DNA from: Balanoglossus misakiensis
Taxonomy: Eukaryota > Hemichordata
Assembly (NCBI GenBank): GCA_040954595.2
Contig: CM082586.2
Coordinates: 6,696,001-6,760,000 of the forward strand
DNA length: 64,000 nt
Reading direction: 5' to 3'
Under the pieces are notes generated by a model, which ran no database searches, was not told the DNA's origin, and worked only from the letters and a program-made list of their open reading frames with translations. Shown one piece after another: positions 42,984-54,469 of this stretch. How positions within the stretch are numbered: the first letter of the stretch is position 1; the number at the start of each line of letters is the position of its first letter. The position numbers and the translations under genes were made by a program.

Positions 42984-43193
42984 TTTGTAAAACACTTTAT
43001 TTTCGCGAGTCAAAATTTTCGTGATATCGAGAGAGGCCACTGTTTCGCGAGTATTAATTTTCGCGTTCTCTTATTTCATTCACTGAATCGTTATCTTCAA
43101 AAAAAATTTCCGCGATTTTTTATTTTCACGCTATTTTGGCTCTCGCGTATTACGCGAAATTTTATTGCTTGCGAAAATAAAGTGTTTTACAGA
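42984..43193. mobile_element. 210-bp palindromic MITE rich in TTTTCGCG
   Basis: Left end TTTGTAAAACACTTTATTTT and right end AAAATAAAGTGTTTTACAGA are inverted copies of each other. The interior has repeated TTTTCGCG blocks in both orientations. Confidence 0.8.
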
Positions 43194-44432
43194 TATATAA
43201 TTTTTTGAGTTTGCTGTAATCTACTGATAAAATAGAACTATTGACACTGACACTGACGTGAACTTGACATTTCATCCGGAAATCGAAGAATAGTAGAATC
43301 TACTGTAGATTAACGAAGCAATTGAATGTGAAAGAGTGAATGTAAAAAGAAGATATTCAGGTTCATGAGCTTTTGCACATGGATGTTGATCCAAGCCCTC
43401 TCTGTACCGGCTAACTTCGTCGAGTAGGGTAAAATGCTTTCTAGTTCTTGTATCTTGTCATTACAGAACAATTATAATTAATTGTCGTGTATCTTTGTTT
43501 TCTTAGTTTGTCATTTTTACATTGTTGTGTGTTTTATGTTTGCAATATGGACAGTTTTTATTAGGTACTAGCATTCAATCATGTGATTAAAACTGGTTTA
43601 ATCCTGGGCTAAATACTAAGGCAGTACATATCAATATTTAAAAAGGAAATGCGGAGCTTCGAAAGGTTATCTTAGTGTGGTAGAACCCATTCTCAACTGC
43701 AAAAACAATCCTTGCAGGTTCACATCGGCAATTTGTGCATTTTGACACAAATTCAGAAAGGTCAAATAAAGTGCGTTGTATCTCAACCCAGTTACGATGA
43801 AGTTAAAACGGCTTTGCATTCTGCGGGAATTCACATTAATAAAGGTTATTGTCATGCATTTTAATAAAAGACAAAAGGACAGGACAATGGGCCACAAATC
43901 CGTATCATTGACGTATTAAAGTACGGTTCGTGGAAAATTTACAATACTGTGGCATGCGTTTTGTGATAACTTTTATTGTGACGTAAGCAGGTATTGCTTA
44001 CTAAAATAAATGACTATTTGGGCGTTTAGCCTTCAACAGTTTTTCTCTGTAAAATTTTATTCATAGTGACTATTAAAGCCAATTACAAGGTCCAAGAAAC
44101 CGATATAAACATTAACCGGGGTCAACTTACACCACTACATTCGACGACGGGTATGGGCATGCATGCACTCGATTAGACTCTCTCACAGCCCCTCACGTCG
44201 TCCATGCAGGCTTATGGACTGATTGCATGTGTGCTAAGGTTCGCTACACAACACCAAACGGTGCTTCTCCCTTGCCAAACGGTGGAGGGCGCGTCAGTGA
44301 AGAGCCTTGTAGCAGATCGTGGGCTGTGAGAGAGTCTAGCACTCGATTGACTCGATGCCCCCCCCCCCCCCCCTCATTTGACACCGGCTCACACGCAACT
44401 TTGTTTCTTTCACAGAACTTTAACGCACAACA

Positions 44433-47400
44433 ATGGGAAAGCTCGAGAAACTTTACCTAGCGTCCGCTGAAAAAGGTGACCTTATTGGACTGGAAACCGC
44501 GCTGGAAGACTCGTCGGATTTCGACATTAATACCCGAGACTTCAAGGGGAGAACCGCCCTTGATTTGGCCATAGAGAATGGTCAAATAGGTAGGCAGACA
44601 ATGTTCGCACTTGGAGACAACAGAACTTTAGTTCAAAATATCATCCCATGCGATGGTTTTATAAAATGGCCGAGCTTGCAATTGTCAATGGTGTGACTTT
44701 TCTTGGTTAACCTACACGAATCACGTGACTTTCACACGTCTTACCTGTATTTAACCCTTAACTATTGTTGTTGCAATTTTCCGTTTTTTTTTACAGACGC
44801 TATGAAAATGTTACTGGCCAACGGAGTTGACATAGGCGATGCCCTGTTGAAAGCCCTGGACAACAAACTTTTGGAGGCAGCGCGCTTGCTGTTGGAGCAG
44901 CCTCAGGTAAGCCGCAGCTAATCGAGAGTAAAGGCTACTTCTTTTTCATAAGTCTAGCGCCCTCATACAGTCATCATGAATTTGAACTCAAAGCGTGGCC
45001 AATTGGGAAAATTTGACCAATCAGGTCAAGGGTGTCATGGTGGCCGCGTGAGGGCGCTAGACTCATGAAGAGAGTGTGTCTGTGGATGGTGTACTACTAC
45101 TTATATCATCTCAATGTCTCCTGTATTCTGGACAGTAGACGTCTCTAAAGAAAACGAGGAAAGTAACCAATATGTCATACACTGAACACGGTGTTCATTT
45201 CTCTGCAGGGAAAAGATCTGGCTGTCCAACATGTAGTTCACGACATTGAAGACTTTCATCCGGACATCACACCGATAATTTTGGCGGCTCACCAAAACGA
45301 CTATAATGCCATTAAGGTAAGACGGTGTGACATAGGCCAAGGCCAAACCGTTGGACAGTCAAATTTTGAAGTTTTGAGTGAAATTCCTCCGACCCCCCAC
45401 CCCAGGCCTGAAATAATGACGGCTCCCTTAGAGAGGATCTCTAAGGGAGCATTGACTCTCACCGTTGACTTTATACTTACAGCTGTTGGTGGAAGCGGGG
45501 GCGCCCCCTATCGACTTGGCGGATATTAAATCAGAGAAACATACAGTGCAGCGTTCTGTCGGTACCCTAAATATCTACAAGGCCCTTGCAAGTGAAGCCT
45601 ACATCTCTTACACTGAAATTGAGATGAAAGAGCACTCCGATCCATTCGGGAGAGCCTTCGAAGTGAGTATTTGCAGTATACACGTAAGGCATTATAGATA
45701 AGGGTGAATCTCACGTCATGTCATTTGAATTTCTGGCCAAAAGCACTCGCTCATGTCACGTGACTATTTAAATCCATCAAATACATCGCCAGTCCGCCTA
45801 TGCATTCTTCAAGTTCTATTTCGGGGTGACCAGATAGGAAACACCCGCTGAAAGTAGACATTGAAAGTACAGTTCCATTCTCCGTACAGAGATTGTAGCG
45901 CGTAGATAATTCTAACCTAGCTAGGCGGTCTAGTGCGGCCAGTTCCCCTAGCCAGGTTAGCTACAATCTCTCTGTGAAAGTACATGTACTTTAGTTTGAT
46001 CACGTGACAACCGTGACACGTGCCGTTAAGAACTCCCTAGCTTCGCGGCAATGCGTCAAATATAATGGTGGTGTTTGGATTCAACACAAAATACAAACCG
46101 ACCAGGCCACCAGGGGGTATTTTTACACACTTGTTGCAGTTTTAGCCCCTTTCCTTCCGAAGTTTTTTTTTTTATATATCTAATAAACACATTTCTGTTG
46201 AAATGTATTAACAGCTGTCGAACGAGTTGCGCCAACTCAGTTCCTCGGAATACGAATTTCGACAAGACTACGCAGAACTGGCAGATAAGTGCGAACAATA
46301 CGGCGCCGATCTGCTGGGACAGACGCGAAGTGCAGGAGAGCTTGAGGCGGTTATGAATCATAATTCGCATCCAAAAGCTAACGGCAATCAGGAAATGAAC
46401 CTGCCCGCTAAGATTTATGACGCCGTCAAAGGAGAGCAGAAGAAGGTGAAGTGATATGTTTTATTTTATTTTGTCTTTTTTGTTTTTTGTCTTTTTTTTT
46501 CGTTTTGTGTCGTGTTTGTTGTGTTGTATTGTGATTTCACTTGTTTTGTTTTGTTTCTAACCAACCAAGCAAGCAAGCAACCAAGCAACCAACCAACCAG
46601 CTTGTCTGTCTGACCTGTCCATCTCATCCATCCATCCATCCATCCATCCATTCGTACATCGACCCGTTTCATTTGATGTACCTTCAACGGAATATCTCCA
46701 GCCAAAGTTCTTCTAAACGCCTTCTTCTCCTTTCCAGTTTGTGGCCCATCCGTACTGTCAGCAGTATTTGATCGAGCGTTGGTATCATGGCCTGGCGGAT
46801 TGGCGTGACAAGAGCTCATTACGCAATGTCTGTCTGTCATCGCTCATCATGTTGATGTCCCCGATAATGAGTCTTCTCTATATCCTGTTTCCCTATGGAG
46901 GAATTGGACGTTTCATGAATATACCGTAAGTTATATTTTCGTTTTAGGTCAAATGTTCATTTTACTAAATATATACATGTACAACGTATCCTTAAGTACG
47001 GATGTTTATTTAAAAAAAATGATTACCGATGTAAAAACAATCATTGCGATCATACCCTGCAATATTCAATCATTCGTATGTCGAATTTACATTGAAATAG
47101 CCAGTTTCATAGAAATAGAAATATTCAACACAGCACAGCACATCACATTACAGCACAGCACAGCACACAACACAACAACCAGCGATCTTTTGTTTTAAAA
47201 GGTACATTGAACGCATCTACTAGTTCATGTCGACTGTATGCCGAATAAGTGTTTGAATGATGTTGTATTCCATTTTAACATTATTCCTTACAGATATGTC
47301 AAGTTCCTGGTGCACTCTGCCTCCTACTTGTTCTTTCTTCTGATACTGTTACTCACAACAGTAGATTTTAACAATTACGTCTATCAAGATGAGCTACTGA

Positions 47401-50400
47401 GGTTGCAAGAAATGAAGCTTTACAGCCAGGAACGCGGACCCACACCGACAGCTCTGGAATTTCTGCTGATCATATGGGTTGCCGGTAGGTGCCATTCTCG
47501 CCGACGTCCACAGCTTCTGCCATCTCGGCTCCACTATGCCACGCGAGATAATAAAAGCTCCAATGCAAAAAAAATCCATTTGAATAAGCCAATCGCGAAT
47601 CTTTTCACAAATTGTCTTCAGTACGGCAAACCAATTTGACAGTGTTTATGAGTCGCCCTTTCCGATTGGATCCGCTGTATTTTCGCGCGTCGTCAGTCTG
47701 TCTGAGCGCGCCTTTAATATTCTACTGCAACTGGGGGTATTTTTTCATAATTCTTGGTTACACACGCTCAGATAACTCCCAAAATTGTCTTTCTAGGATT
47801 GATTTGGGTGGACATAAAGGAATTATGGGTCCGTGGACTTATTGGATATCTCAACGACTCATGGAATTATTTTGACATAGCACAGGTTGCTTTGTACTTG
47901 AGTTGGATGGGGCTCCAGATATACGCATTCATTTTGGTAAGTATTTTGGCTGGGCAAAGAATTTCGTTTCTGAATAATGCATTTTCAGAGAATTTTGAGC
48001 TTCCTGTGAGGGGCATTCGTATGGGGTGTATGTAATGAAGTATGAGAAGATAGGGTTTCAGTATTTAACTGTACAAAAGCGTTTTCGATTTGTGGTTGTG
48101 CATGCGTGATTTCATGGCTGGATACAGGCCTAGTTTTCGCGTCATCTTGGAAGGGCACCCTCTTTATGAATATGGCTGAGGAGTCTTCATTAGGTCATTA
48201 CCTCTTTCGAAATACTAGTAAGCCCTCGACCATGAAGTCAAACCGATGTATGAACACCTTTTCTGCACACGACAGGTTAACGACGAACGAGACAGCCATG
48301 GACAGTCGTTGAAGACGGACAGTCCGAACACAGCAACACCCGCGGCGGCTGCAGTGGATAGTGTAACGGAAGCTGCCGTTCAGAGCGTCACTGATCTGGT
48401 GCACACCGTCTTCGAAACAATCTCTCCAACGGCCAACTCGCTGAGTGACGTCACCGCCGCGCAGAGGTCTTCTCAGTCCATAACGAGCAACGCGACACTG
48501 GAACACATCGCCAGCACGCTGGACAGCCTTCTTCAGATGGTTTCTGAACGTCTTCCGGGCGGCGAGAGCGGCGGGCAATTCGATGCGAGCAGCCTCAACT
48601 TGAGCGGATTCGACGACTTTTCCTATTCTATTCCGCGTGAAGATTGGAGCGCCCAAGATCCGACGCTTCTCACAAACCTCATCCTGGCAGTGGCCAACGT
48701 CATAAGCATCATCAAATTCCTCCGGCTCGTGGTGGTCAACGATTATGTCGGCCCCCTTCAAATCAGCTTCACTAAAATGATCGGAGACATAGTCCAGTTC
48801 ATGTGCATATTTGTGGTGATTTGGCTGGCGTTTGCCCTGGGCATGACGCAAATCTATCGCAGTGACGCACCCGCGTGGAAACTCACATGCTTGGAAGAAG
48901 GGGGTACACATGATGAATGTGACAACCAGCCATTTGGAAAGTAAGTAAGATGTGCTCGTTTTTTCATTAGTCAGCACAGATGCTGATATCAGTTACCATA
49001 CCACACCACACCACACCACACCACACCATACCATACCACACCATACCATACCATACCATACCATACCATACCATACCATACCATACCATACCATACCATA
49101 CCATACCACACCACACCACACCACACCACACCACACCACACCACACCACACCACACCACACCACACCACACTCTACCATACCATATTGACGTGGAAACGT
49201 CTGATTTTACAGCATGGCGTCGTCTTTGGACACGTTGTTCTGGGCGCTAGTTGGAATGGGAGATCTTGGATCACTGGAGGATGCTCAACACCAGTCGACC
49301 CTACTTGTTGGGCGTATACTGTACGGTGGCTACAACATCACCGCAGTTGTCATCCTGTTGAATCTCCTCATCGCCCTGATGGGTACCACCTACACAAATG
49401 TATCGGTACGTACGTCCAGCAGTTAGGCCCTACACTTGAGGAATCAAAAGTTCACGGCGTTTTTTTTCTCGAACGTAGCGAGCAGAAAAGATGGCGTGTG
49501 TGGTGTTAGGTGCCGCCTTTCGTTGTCAACTTGGTCCTGGACAGCACTGAAAACACATGCAATTACTTTGTTTGTAAACCTAGTACAACAGCTTCGATCT
49601 TGGAGATAATTTTCCAATAGGCCATTTTCATGACCCTTACATGACCTAACATCATCGTACTTCCGTTGGTATGAATGCATCAGGTGACTAGAACCTCCAC
49701 AAAATCTCCATATTTTCAGCTGTAATCAATGAATTCTATATTACAAGGATTCTGTATTTCAAGGATTTGTTACATGTTCCTTGCCCCAAATGATGAATTT
49801 TGACGACCCCTTATCACCGGAAGTACGAGGATGTAAGGGTCATGAAAGGGTCATGGAAGCGCCCCATTGATGTGCTGATTGCCGAAACGTCCCATAGAAC
49901 GCACCTCTAATTTGCAGGAACAATCGGACACGGAATGGAAGTACAGTCGAAGCGAATTGTGGATCGATTACTTCCGGAGAGGTTCAACTCTGGCGCCGCC
50001 TTTCAATATCGTGCCAACCCCCAAGTCTGTCGTTCGCTTTGTGCAGTGGATTATAAACAACGTGTGCTGCCGTTTGTGTGGCCAGAAAGTCAAGTGTATG
50101 GTGAGCTGCTCGTTTACATCTCAATCCCTCTAGTGTTTATCTGCTCCCCTGTAGAGTTCGGACACGAATTACCTTCTCTGCTGAAGGTAGTCAGTGAGGA
50201 GCACGTTAATGACTGGGTGAAAACAAAACACAAAGGAAAACAGGTGCAACTCACAATCTTGATTTCATAATGATCACTACTTTAAATATTCAGAGACTGG
50301 CGGCCATTTTGAATTTCAAATTTGAGAAAATGTTGCTCTCTCTTAGCCAACTGTCTTATGTTATGCAGGGTGCTCTAGTAGAGGACGATTAAACACAATG

Positions 50401-52238
50401 TGCTTTTCTTCGTTTCAGAAACCACGCAAACAAAAAGACAGTGGCGAAAGCTATAAGGTAGGCTTACAACCGTTCTAGCAATTCCCTTGTATAGCATTTA
50501 ATAATCATTGAGTTCGCATAGTTCTTCGTTTACCTTGGATGACTATACACTCACCGACTCACTCGCTGAGTCACTCGCTGAGTCACTCACTCACTCACTC
50601 AACCATCCACCCACTCACAGTACCTGGATTGATTAATCGATCGATCGATCGACCAGTGAATGAATGAATGAATGAATGAAAGATCGAACGAATGAATGAA
50701 TGAATGAATGAATGGATGGATGGATGGATGGATGGATGGATGGATGGATCAATCAATCAATCAATCAATCAATCAATGCTGATTATATTGATTGAAGGAC
50801 TTTGATTTTCCTCCCAGCGTTTTGTCAGAACTGAAATATTTTTTTCCTCAACATGCAGGAAGTTTGCAAGCAGTTAGTGATGCGATATTTTTCGGAGCAG
50901 GCAAGCATAGCACGTGACTCTGGCGAAGGGGGCGCTGTGAAGGAAGATTTGATAGCAATTAAGCAAGACCTGTCTTCTCTCAGGTGAGGACAAAAAGTAG
51001 AAAGTATCTTGTAATGTCTTAGGCCTACATGCTTTTGTTTACTAGTCATAATAGTAACAGCACTGCATTTTTACAATTGAAATTTTGCAACAAGGTCACA
51101 CACGGACACACAAACCAACAAATATTTCAAATGTACACGAAACTCCTTCCGTTGCAAAATGTTACGCACAAGTATAATCTACTTGACACACGGAAATCAC
51201 GGTTCTAGGGCGATCTTCGCGTGGGTGTTTGAGGGTGTCGGAAAAAAAAAACTACCTCGTAAAAGGCGTGTGACAATCTTTGCTTCCAGATATGAAATAC
51301 ATGGCATCAAGCAGCGAATTCAAAAAGCGGTCACTGATTTCGGCGCCAGAAGCGACTCTATTTTTGAAGGTGTGACAGAAGCGAGATCAGATATCGACCG
51401 AAGTAGAGTGGAGCACGGCGAGGCGCTCACAGAGAGCAAGAATGAGATAATGGGCGCCACTGAACAAGCGCACAATTTAATGCATCTGCTGGGCGAAGAT
51501 TTAGCCCGTTTACAACTCGAACAACGAGAGCAAGAAGGCAGAGAGAAGGACAGGTTAGTTGGTTGGTTCGGGGACCTGCAGTCGGACGTGAGAGCTGGCA
51601 AAGACGAGGGGACTCTTGCCATCGACGTGTTGCGAGACACGCTGGAGAGACGATCGATGAGACGCCGCGAACAGCAGGAGACGCTGGCCGACACGATTGC
51701 AGCCATGGTGCAAAAGATCGAAGAACAAGAACGCAACTCCCAGGCGATGGCGTGCAGCGTCCAGGAGCTCTCTCAAGCTGTTGGGCAGCTGGCTTCAAAA
51801 AAGAGATCAAAACCGCTGATGGCTGCCTTTGATGAGCTGCGGGCTTCTCCAGACAGATCGGAACCAGCGACCGGGGAACCACTGGCTTCTCCGGACAAAT
51901 CAGAACCGGAAGCGGAAGCCGGGGGTCTGCTGCAGACCATTAAATCCAAAGTGGTAGATATTGTACAAAAAACCGAATCCAAGACGGGGAAAGCTGACGC
52001 TGTTGGGCGCCCTTCTCCAGACGGACCAGAACCGGTGACTGCCGTTGGGCTGCAAGATTCTCCAGACAGATCTGAATCGTCAGCCTCGACTCCGGGTCTA
52101 CAGATTACTGTCAAGTCCAAAGTCAGAGATGTCGATCAAGAAACCAAGTCCAGAGTAAGAAAGGCCGTAAATGAGATTGAAGTCAAAGGCGACAGTAAGA
52201 AAAAAGACCCAAAGAAAAGTTCACTGGTTTCATTTTAG
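44433..52238 (+). CDS. TRPC-like cation channel with enlarged S3-S4 loop
   Basis: Fifteen coding exons: 44433-44589, 44797-44906, 45209-45316, 45483-45662, 46215-46445, 46738-46925, 47294-47484, 47797-47936, 48276-48940, 49213-49405, 49918-50100, 50157-50243, 50419-50457, 50859-50983, 51290-52238; about 1,181 aa. An in-frame TAA precedes the ATG. The 50,101-50,156 intron is only 56 nt and is the weakest junction. Ankyrin-like repeats fill about 1-125, then FVAHPYCQQYL, typical of TRPC. Hydrophobic helices at about 283-305 (pre-S1), 326-350, 370-390 and 412-435 are followed by a ~120-residue insertion, then S4-S5 with VGPLQIS, the pore (FWALVGMGDLGS) and S6 (VVILLNLLIALM). The EWKYSRSELWIDYF TRP box and PPPFNIVPTPKS confirm TRPC affinity. 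TRPC channels form plasma-membrane tetramers passing Ca2+ and Na+, often downstream of phospholipase C. The tail has a coiled coil and SPD repeats. A possible AATAAA is at 52,648. Confidence 0.88.
44940..45074. mobile_element. Short inverted-repeat element, family D copy 2
   Basis: Inverted ends AAGTCTAGCGCCCTCA and TGAGGGCGCTAGACTCATG, in an intron of the channel gene. Same family as 30,080-30,208. Confidence 0.75.
45888..45975. mobile_element. 88-bp palindromic element
   Basis: Ends ACAGAGATTGTAGC and GCTACAATCTCTCTGT are inverted copies, with an inner pair around CTAACCTAGCTAG and CTAGCCAGGTTAG. It lies in the channel intron before exon 5. Confidence 0.65.
46557..46655. repeat. CAAG/CAAC and CATC microsatellites
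   Basis: Runs of AACCAAGCAAGC-type units followed by perfect CATC units, in the channel intron after exon 5. Confidence 0.9.
48998..49188. repeat. CCACA/CCATA pentanucleotide array
   Basis: About 190 bp of alternating CCACA and CCATA blocks, filling most of the 272-nt intron between channel exons 9 and 10 and ending about 25 bp before the acceptor. It gives false His-Thr-rich and Trp-Gly-rich frames on the two strands. Confidence 0.95.
49614..49868. mobile_element. ~255-bp palindromic element
   Basis: Left arm CATGACCCTTACATGACC followed by CGTACTTCCG; right arm CGGAAGTACGAGGATGTAAG followed by GGTCATG. In the channel intron before exon 11. Confidence 0.7.
50551..50780. repeat. Compound tetranucleotide microsatellite (CACT, GATC, GAAT, GGAT, CAAT)
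   Basis: Successive runs of ACTC, ATCG, TGAA, TGGA and AATC units in the channel intron before exon 14. Confidence 0.95.
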
Positions 52239-53839
52239 CCTGCCAGTTGCACAAACACAAATTTGGCTTCCAGACAGGCATGTGTGTTTGAAAGAGGTCG
52301 TCGACTCACTTATCGAATTCATATAATTCAGAAATTTATTAATGGTGTACGAGTTTCATACAATAACGCTTTTAGAATCATTTGGGTATCAGGCACGGAT
52401 TGATTTTTTTAAACGTTTGTTGGCAATTTCCGTTATGAAATTTCACTGTAAGCAACACATTGCTCGTTCCTCTGTTGTATCTTAAATTGGTGCAACGGGG
52501 AAATTACTCGATTACAACAATTTCCTCTTGGGATGTGACTCAACACAGCATAGTTTGGCGCAAGACATTTTCAGATTGTTTTAGACCAGTTTTGCTTTCT
52601 GTTTTTTTCTCATTTCTTTTATTATATTATCACGAGCACGTTCTCGAAATAAAGGTTGTAAAGGAGGAGGGGTCACCATGTTTGCATACGGTATATGTGT
52701 CTTAAGAGGTTGGTTGGCCAATAGCAGTCGTTTTCACGACCACCAACATGTCACCCGTTTTCACTCAAAAACAAAACAAAACTGAATGTGTATGTATCGT
52801 AATTTTATAATGACATATGTTTATTATTAGTGATTTTATTTTCATATACTTTTCACTGTAATCCGAACAAAGAGTAATTCTGCTGAATTTGACGTTGGCG
52901 ACTTCGAAATAAAGGGTAAAAAAACGTGGGAATACTTTGTATACAGGTCAATGTTTTCTTTGTGCAATATATTTACGTATCCAGAGCATTTAAACTGGAT
53001 ACATTTGTTGCTATGACAAATGTTTCGGATTTCGAAAGGTGTACCACGATCCGAACGGGCATATACGCATATGTATATCATACTATCGTATCGTGTCGGA
53101 ACTGGTTTCTTTCTTGTTTTGTACTCGTTGCATTTGGGCCGATGACCTTGAAACCCCCCCCCCCCCAAAAAAAAAAAAAAATCAAACTGGTAGATGCTTT
53201 TTTAACAATTATGTCAACTTCTTGTTGGCATCATGATAGAAAGCAGACCGTCCCGTCCTTAACGTGTAGAAAAATATAATAGCAGAATCGATCTTCGCTA
53301 GTAGCTGTTCAGATTTCGAATCAAAACATTAACTGCCGAGTCGAAGGTTTGTTGCATCCTAAAATTATATTTTCATCCATTTCTTGTGTCCTATGGGTTC
53401 ATACCAGTTAAGTTTCTAAGGGTGGTGTGTGTACTTATCGTAACAATACATTGATCGCATATTTGGTAAGTTTTTCGACGACGCTCAGAAGAGATGTGAT
53501 GACCACGTGCAAGTGGGCAAGGACACAGCACAGTTTGCACGTGTGATTACAATTTATGGTCCTTCTCCCGACATTGCGAATGCCAACTGCGTCGAAGGAT
53601 GGACAACATAGCTGTCCGTGGTTCGAGAAGGCCGTAGTTTGGATTGGGTGACCTTCAAAGGCGCTGACAGCATTGATTGGAGCTCGAGCAGCGAGCGGCC
53701 TTGGGAAAGGACGCATATATACTTCTCAATGACCACTCGGGAACCGCGTAGTTCGCTCCAATAAACTGGGAGATGTTATACTGAAGCGGGAGGTGGCCCC
53801 CCTGAGCCGTTACAGAGTGTGAGCCCTTTGCAATCAAGC
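52239..53839. other. Intergenic stretch, channel 3' UTR and BTB gene 5' region
   Basis: Contains AATAAA signals at 52,648 and about 52,909 and a poly(C)-poly(A) run at about 53,151-53,180. No exon recognised. A CAG at 53,813-53,815 preceding the BTB gene could be a 5' untranslated exon acceptor. Confidence 0.55.
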
Positions 53840-54469
53840 ATGGCGAAGACAACCATATGCGAGATCTTCAAACTCAGAACCCACAAGTGGAGTCCGCGTG
53901 TCGATGGTACTGAAGGCTGCTCGACACTGACTCTGGGGAAAAACTACATCACCAAAGGTTATTCTCTCTCGGAGGAAGGCAGACGAATGGCACCGGATCT
54001 GTGGGTTTACGCCGGTGGCATCTGTTTTAAGGTTCACAGTGCTCTGCTCTGCGAATACAGCGAATATTTCAGATCGCTGTTTTCTTTTGAAGGCTACAAC
54101 GACGATAGCCAAATCAAGGAACTTGAATTCTCCGGCCGCACGCCGACTTCAAGCGCGTTCGCCGCAGTTTTGGACTTCGTCTACAAGAAGGAGTTCAGCT
54201 GCCGCGACGCTGGGACGCTGGAGTTCCTGATGGCCTTGGACTTCCTGCAAACCAATGAAATGTTCACCGATGCCCTGTGTGCCAAAATCGACGAGGAAAA
54301 CTGGGGAGCCATGCTGGAGATCGCAGTGTGCCTTGAATGTGAGCGACTTGAAAAGGCCGTCTACAAGTGCGTGGAAAGTCGTTACAGTCACGTGTGCAGA
54401 ACCAAAACATTCAAGAAATTGCAGCGTAAACATCAAAGACTTCGAGACATATCTCGTCGCATAAAGTGA
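53840..54469 (+). CDS. Intronless BTB/POZ protein, 209 aa
   Basis: A single open frame from ATG 53,840. The first ~45 residues are of unknown type and include TLTLGKNYITKG. A BTB domain spans about 50-150: DLWVYAGGICFKVHSALLCEYSEYF is broken here as DLWVYAGGICFKVHSALL then CEYSEYFRSLF, the classic BTB pattern of a strand pair and the His-x-x-Leu helix; FAAVLDFVYKKEF is the fourth-helix motif. After a short ENWGAML helix region it ends in a basic stretch (KKLQRKHQRLRDISRRIK). There is no BACK or Kelch region, so it is much shorter than KLHL proteins. BTB proteins commonly dimerise and serve as cullin-3 substrate adaptors; whether this one does is inference. It shares the BTB-plus-ENW layout and lack of introns with the convergent gene at 55,889-57,706. 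Confidence 0.8.
   Translation: MAKTTICEIFKLRTHKWSPRVDGTEGCSTLTLGKNYITKGYSLSEEGRRMAPDLWVYAGGICFKVHSALLCEYSEYFRSLFSFEGYNDDSQIKELEFSGRTPTSSAFAAVLDFVYKKEFSCRDAGTLEFLMALDFLQTNEMFTDALCAKIDEENWGAMLEIAVCLECERLEKAVYKCVESRYSHVCRTKTFKKLQRKHQRLRDISRRIK

Larger units (their letters stand above)
38983..44415. other. Gene-poor stretch upstream of the protease and the channel
   Basis: It must hold the missing first exon of the protease (which should end in phase 1 on the minus strand) and the 5' untranslated exon(s) of the channel. I could not place either. Two plus-strand exon-like segments and two repeats are annotated separately. G- and C-homopolymers occur at about 40,493-40,508 and 44,359-44,374. Confidence 0.5.

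Noticed and set aside
46466-46840. 124-aa minus-strand open frame
   Set aside because: Mostly tetranucleotide repeat translated, overlapping a real channel exon.
48198-48977. 259-aa minus-strand open frame
   Set aside because: Antisense to channel exon 9, whose plus-strand frame aligns with TRPC sequence and has matching splice phases.
48952-49509. 185-aa HTTPH-rich plus-strand frame and Trp-Gly-rich minus-strand frames
   Set aside because: Products of the CCACA/CCATA array.
51320-52120. Several minus-strand open frames
   Set aside because: Antisense shadows of the last channel exon, which is GC-rich and unbroken on the plus strand.
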